Assembly (NCBI RefSeq): GCF_025998535.1
Contig: NZ_AP024233.1
Span: forward strand, 558,001-622,000
Reading direction: 5' to 3'
DNA from: Desulfolithobacter dissulfuricans
Lineage (GTDB): Bacteria > Desulfobacterota > Desulfobulbia > Desulfobulbales > Desulfobulbaceae
DNA length: 64,000 bases
The position numbers and the translations under genes are program-made. Shown piece by piece: positions 35,381 to 46,213 of this stretch. The notes below the pieces were generated by a model that made no database searches, had not been told where the DNA came from, and was given only the letters and a program-made list of their open reading frames with translations. Numbering within the stretch: position 1 is the stretch's first letter; every line of letters begins with the position of its first letter.

Positions 35381-36696
35381 ATGACTGTTTTGATTGTTGA
35401 GGCCTCGGCTGAGGCAGGTCGTGAACTGATGGTGAAGCTGCGAAACCGTTTTGTCCTGGCCGACTCCGCCTGCCGGGACACGGTCCGCGATATCCTCGAG
35501 CAGGTGCGGCGGGAAGGGGACCGGGCCGTGGTGGCCCTGACCCGGAAATTCGATGCCCCAAACCTGACCCGTGAACAGCTCCGGGTCACCGACGAAGAAT
35601 ATGAACAGGCCGAGCGGCTGGTGGAGCCGGAGTTCCGGGAAACCCTTTCCTTTGCCGCCGCCCGTATCCGCACCTTCCATGAGCGGGAAATGGAAGATTC
35701 CTGGCTCCTGACCCGGGACGACGGCACCATCACCGGTCGGCTGGTGCGGCCGGTGGATTCCGCCGGCCTGTACGTGCCCGGGGGCAGGGTGGCTCCACAC
35801 CCCTGGTCTCATCGGTGCTCATGAATGGTATTCCAGCCGATATCGCCGGGGTGAAGAAGAAAATCATGGTTACTCCGCCGGACAGGGAGGGCCGGATCAA
35901 TCCGGCCCTGCTGGTCGCGGCCCGGGAGGTGGGTATCACCGAGGTGTACAAGGCCGGTTCGGCCTGGGGCATCGGTGCCCTGGCCTTTGGCACCGAGTCC
36001 ATTCCGGCGGTTGATGTCATTGTAGGGCCCGGTAACCAGTTTGTCACCGAGGCCAAGCGCCAGGTCATGGGGAGGGTGCGCATCGACATGATCGCCGGAC
36101 CCAGCGAGGTGCTCATCGTGGCCGATGATTCAGCCAGGCCCGAATTCGTTGCCGCCGACATGCTGGCCCAGGCCGAGCACGACCCCCAGGCCCTGGCTCT
36201 GGTCCTGACCACCAGCAGTGAGCTGGCCCGGGAGATCGATGCGGCCCTGGAGAAACAGCTTGCCAGACTCAGCCGCCAGGATATCGCCCGCCAGTCCCTG
36301 GAAACCCGTGGCGCCATCCTGGTGACCTCTGACCTGGACGAGGCGGTGGCGCTGGCCAATGAGATCGGCATCGAGCATCTGGAACTCCAGGTGCGCGATC
36401 CCTGGCAGTGGCTGCCGAAAATCCGTCATGCCGGGGCCATCTTCCTTGGCAACTGGACCCCCGAGGCCGCTGGAGATTACGTGGCCGGACCCAACCATGT
36501 GCTGCCCACCATGGGCACGGCCCGGATTTCCTCGGCCCTTGGGGTGGAGACATTTCTCAAGAAGAGTTCCATCATCTCCTATACCCGGGAGGGGCTGCTG
36601 GCCGACAGCGAACATATCCAGCGACTGGCCGGCCTGGAAGGGCTTACGGCCCACGGAAATTCCGTGGCCGTCCGGGTGAACGACCACCGGTCCTGA
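35381..36696 (+). CDS. hisD: histidinol dehydrogenase, frameshifted
   Basis: Zinc enzyme making histidine from histidinol using two NAD+. The start ATG (35381) follows GCGAGGG; a longer frame from 35321 has no such site. The first frame covers SACRDTVRDILEQVRREGDRAVVALTRKFD…GRLVRPVDSAGLYVPGGRVAP. The second begins LMNGIPADIAGVKKKIMVTPPDREGRINPALLVAAREVG. Adding one C at 35799-35803 joins them as HPLVSSVLMNG. Catalytic and zinc residues lie in VIVGPGNQFVTEAKR, AEHDPQALALVLT and HLELQV. The corrected length is about 438 residues. The gene runs into rsmG three bases later. Confidence 0.9.
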
Positions 36697-36699
36697 GCC

Positions 36700-37368
36700 G
36701 TGGAAGAGCTTTTCAGGCTCGGCCTGGAAAAACTTGGTCTGGATCTTCCCGGGGAGCGGCTGGCGGATCTGGTGCGCTATGCCACCTCGCTTGATAAATG
36801 GAGCCGGAAAATCAACCTGGTGGCCCGTAACACCAGTCGTCAGGATCTGGTGGAGAAACATTTTCTCGACTCCCTGACCCTGTTGCCCCTGGTTGGTGCC
36901 GATGACACCCCGGTGCATCTGCTGGATGTGGGGAGCGGGGCCGGCTTTCCCGGCCTGGTCCTGGCCGCGGCTGACCCTGGGCTCCAGGTCACCCTGGTGG
37001 AACCACGCCGGAAAAGGGTCATCTTCCTGAACCACGTTATCCGGGAGCTTGGCCTGGGCAATGTCAGGGTCCTGGACCGGCGGCTGGAGGAGTGCGGTTT
37101 CCGACAGGACCAGTTTACCCATGTCACCAGCCGGGCCGTGGCCGCGCCGGAGGCCTTTCTCGAGATGGTTGCACCTCTGCTTGGTGCCGGGACCAGGGTG
37201 ATCCTCATGCAGGGCGGTTCCGGTCTGGCGCGCTGGCAGGACCTGGGCCTGGAGGCGCGCTATCGTCTGCTCGGTGTCCATGACCTGCGCCTGCCCTTCT
37301 CCGGGGACCAGCGGCAGCTGCTGGTGGTGGAAAACAGGGCAGTGGAGGAGTCTGCTCCGGCAGGGTAA
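36700..37368 (+). CDS. rsmG: 16S rRNA (guanine527-N7)-methyltransferase
   Basis: A 222-residue SAM-dependent methyltransferase (GidB family). Landmarks are the KWSRKINLVARN segment, HFLDSLTLLPLV, the SAM loop LLDVGSGAGFPGLVLAAADPG, VTLVEPRRKRVIFLNHVIRELGL and the RAVAAPEAFLEMVAPLL block. It methylates G527 of 16S rRNA, near the decoding site. The start is GTG, three bases after the hisD stop, suggesting one transcript although the functions are unrelated. Confidence 0.95.
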   Translation: MEELFRLGLEKLGLDLPGERLADLVRYATSLDKWSRKINLVARNTSRQDLVEKHFLDSLTLLPLVGADDTPVHLLDVGSGAGFPGLVLAAADPGLQVTLVEPRRKRVIFLNHVIRELGLGNVRVLDRRLEECGFRQDQFTHVTSRAVAAPEAFLEMVAPLLGAGTRVILMQGGSGLARWQDLGLEARYRLLGVHDLRLPFSGDQRQLLVVENRAVEESAPAG

Positions 37369-37399
37369 CCGGGGACGGGACCACCCTCGCATCTCCGAT

Positions 37400-37525
37400 A
37401 TGGAAAAAAAAGAAGGATTCTGCTATGGTTGCGGCCGGATGCAGGAAAATCCCTGCTGGTATGTTCCGTTCAGGCCGGTCGCGTCATCGCGGCGCGGCCC
37501 AACCAGGGGGTGCCAGAAAACGTGA
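37400..37525 (+). CDS. possible 41-residue Cys-containing peptide
   Basis: An open frame MEKKEGFCYGCGRMQENPCWYVPFRPVASSRRGPTRGCQKT lies in the rsmG-leuB spacer. The CYGCG pair followed by another Cys 10-11 residues later could hold a metal. No clear ribosome-binding site precedes it, and no family is recognised, so it may be chance. Confidence 0.2.
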   Translation: MEKKEGFCYGCGRMQENPCWYVPFRPVASSRRGPTRGCQKT

Positions 37526-37532
37526 ACAATGA

Positions 37533-38630
<1,098 letters not shown>

Positions 38631-38633
38631 ATC

Positions 38634-39557
38634 ATGACCTACCGGGACAACACAGTACTGCTTGCCAACCAGGATACCATTCCGCTGGCCCGCAAGGTGG
38701 CGGTGGAACTGCAGATGGCCCTGACCGAGATGGAACGCAGGGTGTTCGCCGACGGCGAGATCTACCACGCCTTTCCCTGTGATATCTCGGGCAAGGATGT
38801 GATCATCATCGCCGTGACCCACACCGACAGCGCCCACCAGGAGCTCCTGGACCTGATTGCAGGCTGCCGGTTCTGGAACGCCGGCACGGTGAACGTGATC
38901 ATCCCTTATCTTGGATACTCGACCATGGAGCGGGCCAAGCCGGAATCGGGAGAGATCCCCAAGGGCATCACCCGGACCCGGCAGATTTTTCGGGTCCGGC
39001 CCAATTACGTGGCCTTTCTCGATCTTCATTCCGAGGCCGTGCTCCATGCCCATGCCGGTGATATCCGCACCCGTCACATCTGGACCGAGAGCCTGGCCCT
39101 GGAGAAGATACGCAAGCTTGGAGTGCAGAATTATGTCCTGGTCTCACCCGATTACGGGTTCAGTAAACGGGTCGCCCGGCTGGCTGGCAAACTGGGCTGC
39201 CCCCATACGGCGGCCAACAAGGACCGGTATGACACCGACAAGACCATTGTCAGTCAGCTCTCCAGTACGGTGAAGGGGCGGACGGCCATCATCTGCGACG
39301 ACATGATCCGGACCGGTGGGTCCATGCTCCAGACCGTGGACCGGTGCTACGAGGCCGGGGCGGTGGACGTGATGGTCATGGCTACCCATCTGGTTCTGGC
39401 GGCGGATGCACAGGAAAAATTCAAGGCCCGGGGAATCCGGGTGATCGGTTCGGATACCTATCCCGGCCGGACCAGCGACGATCTCCTGGACGTCTTTTCC
39501 GTGGCGCCCCTGATTGCCCAGGAACTGACCCATTACCTGCGGATCGAGTCATGGTAG
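38634..39557 (+). CDS. divergent ribose-phosphate pyrophosphokinase
   Basis: A 307-residue PRPP-synthetase homologue. The PRPP-binding loop AIICDDMIRTGGSM and the metal/ribose-5-P blocks are canonical (RRVFADGEIYHAF, FLDLHSEAVLHAH). The flexible catalytic loop, usually YGYARQDRK, reads LGYSTMERAKPESGEIPKGITRTRQIF here, so ATP handling or allostery may differ; plant-type divergent synthetases show related loops. The gene is tightly placed between leuB (3 bases) and asd (117 bases, across a terminator-like hairpin), an unusual setting for PRPP synthesis. It is not certain that this is the cell's main synthetase. Confidence 0.75.
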   Translation: MTYRDNTVLLANQDTIPLARKVAVELQMALTEMERRVFADGEIYHAFPCDISGKDVIIIAVTHTDSAHQELLDLIAGCRFWNAGTVNVIIPYLGYSTMERAKPESGEIPKGITRTRQIFRVRPNYVAFLDLHSEAVLHAHAGDIRTRHIWTESLALEKIRKLGVQNYVLVSPDYGFSKRVARLAGKLGCPHTAANKDRYDTDKTIVSQLSSTVKGRTAIICDDMIRTGGSMLQTVDRCYEAGAVDVMVMATHLVLAADAQEKFKARGIRVIGSDTYPGRTSDDLLDVFSVAPLIAQELTHYLRIESW

Positions 39558-39585
39558 AGTGGGTGGCGAAACAGTAACGATGTCC

Positions 39586-39627
39586 GGCGGTTCCTGCTGG
39601 TGGCAGGGCCCGCGAGGCTTTTTTTTT
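39586..39627 (+). terminator. terminator-like hairpins after the prs-like gene
   Basis: A CCTGC/GCAGG hairpin (39592-39606) and a small GCC/GGC hairpin precede a nine-T run at 39619-39627. The structure is modest but the T run is clear. Confidence 0.45.
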
Positions 39628-39674
39628 AGGGCAGGTTTGCGCTGTCTGTATTTTTTCTGTTTCAGAGGAAAGCG

Positions 39675-40793
39675 ATGTTGAAGATTGGAATTATAGGCTG
39701 GCGCGGCATGGTGGGCTCGGTGCTCATGGGCCGCATGGCCGAGGAAAACGATTTTGACGGGGCCGAATTTGTCTTTTTTTCCACCTCCCAGGCCGGCCAG
39801 GCCGGACCGGAGATAAAAGGGACCACCTATGAACTCCAGGATGCCCATGATACCGGACTGCTCCGGGAACTCGATATCATCCTTTCCTGCCAGGGCGGGG
39901 GGTATACCTCCAGGGTCTATCCCGAGCTGCGTCAGGCGGGCTGGGATGGTTACTGGATCGATGCCGCCTCCACCCTGCGGATGGAAAAGGATGCCATCAT
40001 TGTCCTGGATCCGGTTAACCGGGAGGTGATCGACCGGGGACTGGCCGGTGGCATCAAAAACTATATCGGCGGTAACTGCACGGTGTCTCTGATGCTCATG
40101 GGTCTGGGCGGACTGTTTGCCCGGGGCTGGGTGGAATGGATCACCTCCATGACCTATCAGGCCGCCTCAGGGGCCGGGGCCAGGAACATGCGCGAACTGG
40201 TGAACCAGATGCGGATCATCGGCGAAAACAGTGCCAGCCTGCTCGATGATCCGGCTACCGCCATTCTGGATATCGATCGCAATGTGATCACCACCCTGCG
40301 CAGCGATCTCTTCCCCACCGAGAATTTCGGCGCTCCTCTGGCCGCCAGCCTGATACCCTGGATCGATCGGGCCATGGAAAACGGCCAGACCCGCGAGGAG
40401 TGGAAAGGGGTCAGCGAGACCAACAAGATACTCGGCCGGGAAGACAACCCCATCCCCATCGATGGCTGCTGCGTGCGGATCGGGGCCATGCGCTGTCACA
40501 GCCAGGCCTTTACCATCAAGCTGAATCGGGACGTGCCCCTGGCTGATATCGAAGAGGCCATCGAGAATCATAACGACTGGGTTTACCTGGTGGAAAATAC
40601 CAAGGAGGCCACGCTCAGGGAACTGACCCCGGCCCGGGTCACCGGTACGCTGGATATTCCGGTGGGCCGTGTGCGCAAGATGAACCTGGGGCCAGAATAT
40701 CTGACCGCTTTCAGCGTCGGCGACCAGCTGCTCTGGGGCGCCGCCGAACCGGTCCGCAGGATACTTGGCATCATCCGGGAGCACCTGGAATAG
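39675..40793 (+). CDS. asd: aspartate-semialdehyde dehydrogenase
   Basis: Reductive dephosphorylation of aspartyl phosphate in the Lys/Met/Thr pathway. The 372-residue length and [17 protein letters not shown] start match the Gram-negative-type enzyme. The nucleophile is Cys 135 in [13 protein letters not shown], the same number as in E. coli. [14 protein letters not shown], and [18 protein letters not shown] (with the catalytic His), follow. The gene shares a direction with leuB and the prs-like gene and ends at a terminator-like hairpin. Confidence 0.95.
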   Translation: MLKIGIIGWRGMVGSVLMGRMAEENDFDGAEFVFFSTSQAGQAGPEIKGTTYELQDAHDTGLLRELDIILSCQGGGYTSRVYPELRQAGWDGYWIDAASTLRMEKDAIIVLDPVNREVIDRGLAGGIKNYIGGNCTVSLMLMGLGGLFARGWVEWITSMTYQAASGAGARNMRELVNQMRIIGENSASLLDDPATAILDIDRNVITTLRSDLFPTENFGAPLAASLIPWIDRAMENGQTREEWKGVSETNKILGREDNPIPIDGCCVRIGAMRCHSQAFTIKLNRDVPLADIEEAIENHNDWVYLVENTKEATLRELTPARVTGTLDIPVGRVRKMNLGPEYLTAFSVGDQLLWGAAEPVRRILGIIREHLE

Positions 40794-40819
40794 GGGGCAG
40801 AGCTCGGACGGATCTTTGG

Positions 40820-40866
40820 AAGGGGCTGTTCCGCCGACACATGGCGGGATGGTCCCTTAGTTTTTT
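40820..40866 (+). terminator. terminator after asd
   Basis: AAGGGGCTGTTCCGCC (40820-40835) pairs with GGCGGGATGGTCCCTT (40843-40858) with some G-U and mismatched positions, followed by AG and six Ts. The reverse strand is the 3' end of the convergent GGDEF gene. Confidence 0.55.
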
Positions 40867-42197
40867 GTCGTGGTAAAGGGTAGGTCCGGCTGGGTGATCA
40901 GCTCGTCCGGGGTGATGGAGCAGTATCTGTTTTTTCCCCGTTTCTTGGCCATGTACATGGCCTGGTCGGCCAGCCGGATCAGTCGGTCCGGGACCGTGCC
41001 GTGGTCGGGATAGAGGGAGATACCGATGCTGGCGCTGATCTCGACGTCGCCGTAAAGCTCGTTTAAGTGCCGGCGGGTGGCTCGGCAGATTTTGTCCGCT
41101 ACCAGTCGGGCGTCCTCGATGGTGTCCAACTGCGGCAAGGCAATGATGAACTCGTCCCCTCCCCAGCGGCAGATCATGTCGGAGTCCCGCAGGCAGCGGC
41201 GCAGGACTGTGGCCAGTTCCACCAGCAGTTCGTCCCCCGCCTTGTGGCCATACCGGTCATTGATTCGCTTGAAGTTGTCCATGTCGAGAAAGAGAATACC
41301 GGTCCTGGTCTTGTTGCGAAGATCCCGGCGCAGACATTGCTGCAGCAGGTCCCGGAACAGGTGCCGGTTGGGCAGGCCGGTGAGCGGATCGTGGTAGGCC
41401 ATGTAGCGCAGCTGCTCCTGGATCCGGTTGATGTCGGTGATGTCGTGGAGCGAGATCACCGCCCCAAGCAAGGCTCCCTGGTCATCGTGCATGGCCTGGC
41501 CGCTGATACGCACATCCCGCCGCCGGCCATCGGTGGTGATGATGGCCACTTCTTCATTGCGCAGAACCTCGCCCCGCATGGTCCGCAGCAGAGGGGTATT
41601 GTTCGTCGGAATGGGGGTGGTTCCATTGGCTTCGAAGAGCCGGTAGTGCCGGGTCCAGTCCGAGGGATGGCGCATGTAATTCTCTTCCAGGTTCAGGAGA
41701 CGACCGGAGGCCCGGTTGAACAGGGAAAGGCGGCCCTCGGTGTCACAGGCGATGACCCCGTCCTGGATATGTTCCAGCACGGTTTCCTGGAATTTCTGCT
41801 GGCGCATGATCTTGTGTTCCGCCTGCTTCAGGGGGGTGATGTCATGGAAATACCAGACCCGGCCCAGATACTCCCTGTCGTTGTAGACCGGAAAGGAGTG
41901 GCGATAGAAGACCCGGCCATCCTTGAGTTCTACCTCGTCGGTGCTCGACTCTTCCCGGTGTTCGTAGAGATACATCACCTTTTCTATGAAACTGTCCGGC
42001 TCCTTGAGCTGTTCCAGTACCAGTTTGAGGCTGGTCTTTTCATCCCTGGACTCCTGGATATGCTTTGGTATTCGCCACATGGAGAGAAAGGCCCGGTTGA
42101 AGGAGAGCATCTCCATGTTATCGTTGACCAGCAGGATACCGGCCGGATTGTTTTCATACTGAGCTTCCAGAATCCGGTGTTTCAGGCAGGGCGTCAC
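40857..42197 (-). CDS. PAS/PAS-GGDEF diguanylate cyclase
   Basis: A 446-residue soluble signalling enzyme. It has two PAS-like regions (residues ~15-125 with SFNRAFLSMWRI and GRVWYFHDITPLKQAE; ~135-260 with VIACDTEGRLSLFNRASG and VISLHDITDINRI) and a C-terminal GGDEF domain (~270-430). The catalytic motif is CRWGGDEFII, and the product-binding inhibitory site RxxD is present as RDSD five residues before the motif, so it should be active and feedback-inhibited. It makes c-di-GMP. The GTG start overlaps the upstream small PAS gene by four bases. Confidence 0.9.
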   Translation of the reverse strand: MTPCLKHRILEAQYENNPAGILLVNDNMEMLSFNRAFLSMWRIPKHIQESRDEKTSLKLVLEQLKEPDSFIEKVMYLYEHREESSTDEVELKDGRVFYRHSFPVYNDREYLGRVWYFHDITPLKQAEHKIMRQQKFQETVLEHIQDGVIACDTEGRLSLFNRASGRLLNLEENYMRHPSDWTRHYRLFEANGTTPIPTNNTPLLRTMRGEVLRNEEVAIITTDGRRRDVRISGQAMHDDQGALLGAVISLHDITDINRIQEQLRYMAYHDPLTGLPNRHLFRDLLQQCLRRDLRNKTRTGILFLDMDNFKRINDRYGHKAGDELLVELATVLRRCLRDSDMICRWGGDEFIIALPQLDTIEDARLVADKICRATRRHLNELYGDVEISASIGISLYPDHGTVPDRLIRLADQAMYMAKKRGKNRYCSITPDELITQPDLPFTTTKN

Positions 42198-42523
42198 ACA
42201 GTATTGCTGCTGGAGCTCCGCGGCTCAAACAGGGTCAGCAGCCTGCTGTCCGCCATCCGGGAAGCCTTGATCGTGTACGAGGTGGTCAGGTTGCCGGTGT
42301 CGATTTGTCCCTGCCACCAGGCCGGCGTTTCTTCGCGGACGGCTCCCAGGAAATCGAGAAAACCATTTTTGTCTTCGGCACGGAAATAGTCCCGCAGTCG
42401 GCAGCCCTGCAACTCGGCCGCCGGTCGGCCAAGAATGTTTTCGGCCTGCTGGTTTGCCTTGAGTATGGTGCTGTTTGTGTCGAGCAGAAAACCGGCGCTG
42501 GGCAAGTGGTGGAAAAGGTCCAC
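42194..42523 (-). CDS. small single-PAS protein
   Basis: A 109-residue protein, almost entirely one PAS domain: LPSAGFLLDTNSTILKANQQAENILGRPAAELQGCRLRDYF then a short sheet-forming tail ending RLLTLFEPRSSSSNTV. Its stop overlaps the GTG start of the GGDEF gene (GTGA). It may be a separate sensor subunit or, less likely, the N-terminal part of the same protein split by a lost base; no G/C run is near the joint. Confidence 0.7.
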   Translation of the reverse strand: MDLFHHLPSAGFLLDTNSTILKANQQAENILGRPAAELQGCRLRDYFRAEDKNGFLDFLGAVREETPAWWQGQIDTGNLTTSYTIKASRMADSRLLTLFEPRSSSSNTV

Positions 42524-42705
42524 GGCTCGGAATTTCCAATGAAAATGAGTTGGGGAAAATCGTGATAATCAATCAGTTGATTTAAGAATATCAGGGGAAT
42601 GGAGCGGTGTCAAACGGTGAAAACGATATTTGTTTTCATCCTCTGGAAAGGGTTGGCCTGCAATATTTATTTTTTTTTACGCCGGGAGAATCTCGTCGCG
42701 CCTTG

Positions 42706-43425
42706 TCAGGATTCCTGTTTCTTCGAGATCGAGAGAATTCCGTCATGGAGGGTCAGGGTGCGGTCCATGGAGGCTGCCAGTTCCATGTTGTGGGTCACCA
42801 TGAGAACGGCCAGGCCCATGCTCCGGGAAAGGTGGCCAAGGAGTTCGAAGACCAGGCTGCCACTTAGCGAGTCCAGGTTGCCGGTGGGTTCGTCGGCCAG
42901 CAGGATGTCCGGTTCCATGACCAGGGCCCTGGCCAGGGCGACCCGCTGCTGTTCGCCACCGGAAAGTTCGCCGCTGCGATGATGGAGCCGCTGGCCAAGT
43001 CCCACCTGTTCCAGCAGGCCGGTGGCCCTGGCCCTTACCCCTTCCTTTTCCTGTCCGGCGATCAGGCCGGGCATCATGACATTTTCCAGGGCCGAGAATT
43101 CCGGCAGCAGGTGGTGGAACTGGAAGATAAAGCCGATGTGGAGGTTGCGATGGCGGCTCAGGGCCGTTTCATCGGCGCAGATGAGATCCCGGCCCTCGAA
43201 GAGAAGTTTGCCCGAGTCAGGGATATCCAGGGTGCCGAGAATCTGCAGCAGCGTGGTCTTGCCGGAACCCGAGGCTCCGACAATGGCCGTCATCTCACCC
43301 CGCCTGACACTGATATCCACCCCCTTGAGCACTTCGATCCGCGACGGACCGCTGCCGTGGGACTTGTGGAGCTCTCTGCCCTCCAGGAGAAGGGGCTCGT
43401 TTCTTTCCGCCATGGTGCTACTCAT
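42706..43425 (-). CDS. lolD: lipoprotein-release ABC transporter ATPase LolD
   Basis: A 239-residue ATPase. Walker A is GASGSGKTT, Q-loop FQFHHLLPEFSALENVMMP, signature LSGGEQQRVALARALVMEPDILLADEPTGNLD, H-loop VTHNMEL. The FQFHHLLPEFSALENV block is the LolD hallmark. It powers removal of outer-membrane lipoproteins from the inner membrane. Its ATG overlaps the lolC/E stop. The exact start may be the in-frame ATG twelve bases inside (MAERNEP). Confidence 0.93.
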   Translation of the reverse strand: MSSTMAERNEPLLLEGRELHKSHGSGPSRIEVLKGVDISVRRGEMTAIVGASGSGKTTLLQILGTLDIPDSGKLLFEGRDLICADETALSRHRNLHIGFIFQFHHLLPEFSALENVMMPGLIAGQEKEGVRARATGLLEQVGLGQRLHHRSGELSGGEQQRVALARALVMEPDILLADEPTGNLDSLSGSLVFELLGHLSRSMGLAVLMVTHNMELAASMDRTLTLHDGILSISKKQES

Positions 43426-44640
43426 AGGTCAGGGCCTCGGCCGGTCGCACTCTGGAGGCCTTCCAGGAGGGATAGATGGTGGCAAGCAGGGTGATCACCA
43501 CTGCGGACAGGGCAATGACCGAGACATCGGTGGCTACTACCTTGATGGGCAAGGTGGTCATGGGATAGACGTTGGAGGGCAGCTCGATGAACTTGTAGCG
43601 CTTGAGGATGGCGCACAGGCCCAGTCCGCCACCGACCCCGAGGGTGGTACCGATCACCCCGATAACCGCCCCTGGTAGAAGAAGATCCGCATGATGGCGC
43701 CGGTTGTGGCCCCCATGGACTTGAGGATGGCGATGTCACGGGTCTTTTCCATGACTACCATGACCAGGGTGGAGATGATGTTCAGGGCCGCCACCAGGAT
43801 AATCAGGTCCAGGGCGATGAAGATCCCCAGCTTCTCGAGCTTGAGGGCGGCAAAGAGGTTCTGGTTGATGCGCATCCAGTCCCGCACCGACCAGCCCGGT
43901 CCCAGGTGGCTGGCAATGGCGGCCGCCACCTGGTCGGCCTGGTCCACATCCGCCACCTTGACCTCGATGCCATGCACCCCGCGCTCCATGCCGGTCAGAG
44001 TGCGGGCGGTCTCCAGGTTGATGAACCCCATGCTGGCGTCATATTCATACATGCCGGTTTCAAAGATGCCTGTTACCTGGCAGGTGCGCACCTTGGGCAG
44101 GACGCCCATGGGGGTGAGCGGGCCGTTGGGCGAGATCAGCCGGATCTTGTCTCCCCGGACCACCCGGAGCTGGTTGGCAAGCTCCAGGCCAAGAACGATG
44201 GCCGGCAGGCCGTCTCTTTTCCGCAGGCTCTCCAGGGAGCCGCTCTTCATCTTCCGGTCCAGCGAGAGGACCCGGGAGGCGGAGTCCGGATCGATGCCGC
44301 GCAGGACGATACCGGTGGACTGCCGGCCCGAGGTGATCAGGGCCTGACCATGGATGTAGGGAGTGGCCGCCACCACTCCGGGAACCGTTTCAATCTCGCC
44401 GATCACCCGCTTGGGGTCCTGGATGTTGCCGCCATATTCCTGGACCAGGATGTGGGCATTGATACCGATGATCTGGTCCCGCAACCCCTCGGTGAAACCG
44501 GTGTAGACCGATAGGACAACAATGAGGGCCATGACCCCCACCGCCACCCCGAGCACCGAGATCACGGAGATCAGCGAGATGAACTTCTGCTTGCGTTTGG
44601 CCCGCAGGTATCGGAGGCTGACAAACCACTCAAAGGACAT
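43418..44640 (-). CDS. lipoprotein-release ABC transporter permease LolC/LolE, frameshifted
   Basis: Starts MSFEWFVSLRYLRAKRKQKFISLISVISVLGVAVGVMALIVVLSVYTGF, the LolC/E N-terminus and first helix, followed by a periplasmic domain (FTEGLRDQIIGINAHILVQEYGG). The later helices LGIFIALDLIILVAALNIISTLVMVVMEKTRDIAILKSMGAT are complete. At the G run 43669-43672 one base seems missing. Restoring it gives IFFYQGAVIGVIGTTLGVGGGLGLCAILKRYKF and two last helices, ending EALTYE. Only one permease is present, so it probably works as a homodimer. Corrected length is about 408 residues. Confidence 0.87.
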
Positions 44641-44648
44641 TGAGTCCG

Positions 44649-46139
44649 TTATTCTCCGGCTTCCGGTTTCAGGTGCGGGAACAGGATCACGTCGCGGATG
44701 GAGGGTGAATCGGTGAGCAGCATGACCAGTCGGTCGATGCCGATCCCTTCACCGGCCGCCGGCGGCATGCCGTATTCCAGAGCCCGGACATAGTCGTTGT
44801 CCAGGACCGGATGGATCTCCTCGTCCTCGCCCCGTTCGTCGATCTGTTTCTTGAACCGGTTGTACTGGTCGACGGGGTCGTTGAGCTCGCTGAAGGCGTT
44901 GGCGATTTCCCGGCCGGTGACAAAGAGCTCGAACCGGTCTGTGACGCTGGGATCTTCCTCGTTACGGCGGGCCAGTGGTGACACCTCGGTGGGATAGGAG
45001 GTGACAAAGGTGGGGTTGATCAGTTTCTCCTCCACCAGCAGTTCGAACAGCTCGGTCTTGGCCTTGCCGGGACCGGCCTCGGGCTGCAGCTCGATCCCTT
45101 TTTCTCTGGCCATCCGCATGATGGCGTCGTCGTCCTTGAGGATTTCCGGGTCCAGGCCACCAACCTCAACCAGGGCCTCGTCCATGGTGTAGCGCTTCCA
45201 CGGCGGGGTCAGGTCCACCTCCATGCCCTGGTAGGTGATCTGCATGGAGCCGGTCACTTCGGCGGCCAGCCAGGAAACCATCTCCTCGGTGAGGTCCATG
45301 AGGTCATGGTAGGTGGCATAGGCCTGGTAGAATTCCAGCATGGTGAATTCAGGATTATGCCGGGTGGAGAGCCCTTCGTTGCGGAAGTTGCGGTTGATCT
45401 CAAACACCTTTTCAAAGCCGCCCACCAGGAGCCGCTTCAGGTAGAGCTCGGGCGCGATCCGCAGGTAGAGGTCAATGCCAAGCGCGTTGTGGTGGGTCTT
45501 GAAGGGCTTGGCCGTGGCTCCGCCGGGCACCGGCTGCATCATCGGGGTCTCCACCTCCATGAAACCACGGTTGCTCAGAAATTCGCGGATCAGGCGGATG
45601 ATTTCCACCCGTTTCCGGAAGGTCTCCCGCACTTCGGGGTTGACGATGAGGTCCACGTAGCGCTGGCGGTAGCGGGTTTCCACGTCGGTGAGGCCGTGGA
45701 ATTTTTCCGGCAGCGGCCGCAGGGACTTGGTGAGCATGTGCAGCTTTTTGGCCTCAATGGAGAGCTCGCCGGTTTTGGTCTTGAAGAGCTTTCCCTCCAC
45801 CCCGACGATATCGCCCACATCCCATTTTTTGAACAGTTTGAATTCTTCGTCGCCAAGCAGGTCACGGCGGGCATAGATCTGGATCCGGCCGCTCTCGTCC
45901 TGGATATGGAAAAAGGCCGCCCTGCCGAACTTGCGCAGCGACATGATCCGGCCGGCCACCCGGTAGGTGGTGCCCGACTCCTCGTGGGACTCGGCGGCCA
46001 GCTGTTCGCCCCTGGGCAGGATATCGGCGATGGGCTGCGGATTTTTGAAATGGTTGGAGTAGAGTTTCAGGCCGCTTTCGGCCAGCTGGGCGGCCTTGTC
46101 GCGACGCTGCTTGAGCAGGTTGCTTTGTTGCTTATCCAT
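44649..46139 (-). CDS. lysS: lysyl-tRNA synthetase, class II
   Basis: A 496-residue enzyme charging tRNA-Lys. The N-terminal OB fold is visible in YRVAGRIMSLRKFGRAAFFHIQDESGRIQIYAR, motif 1 in RVEIIRLIREFLSNRGFMEVETPMM, motif 2 in NRNFRNEGLSTRHNPEFTMLEFYQAYATY, and motif 3 in GIGIDRLVMLLTDSPSIRDVILFPHLKPE. This is the standard bacterial LysS. The lolC/E gene follows nine bases after its stop, and a 74-base spacer separates it from the upstream MetE-like gene. Confidence 0.97.
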   Translation of the reverse strand: MDKQQSNLLKQRRDKAAQLAESGLKLYSNHFKNPQPIADILPRGEQLAAESHEESGTTYRVAGRIMSLRKFGRAAFFHIQDESGRIQIYARRDLLGDEEFKLFKKWDVGDIVGVEGKLFKTKTGELSIEAKKLHMLTKSLRPLPEKFHGLTDVETRYRQRYVDLIVNPEVRETFRKRVEIIRLIREFLSNRGFMEVETPMMQPVPGGATAKPFKTHHNALGIDLYLRIAPELYLKRLLVGGFEKVFEINRNFRNEGLSTRHNPEFTMLEFYQAYATYHDLMDLTEEMVSWLAAEVTGSMQITYQGMEVDLTPPWKRYTMDEALVEVGGLDPEILKDDDAIMRMAREKGIELQPEAGPGKAKTELFELLVEEKLINPTFVTSYPTEVSPLARRNEEDPSVTDRFELFVTGREIANAFSELNDPVDQYNRFKKQIDERGEDEEIHPVLDNDYVRALEYGMPPAAGEGIGIDRLVMLLTDSPSIRDVILFPHLKPEAGE

Positions 46140-46213
46140 GTCGGAAAATTATGTAGGTAGAAGTTTAACTGGAAGTTGGTAGCTGCCGATGGAACGCCTG
46201 CCAACCACCACTC

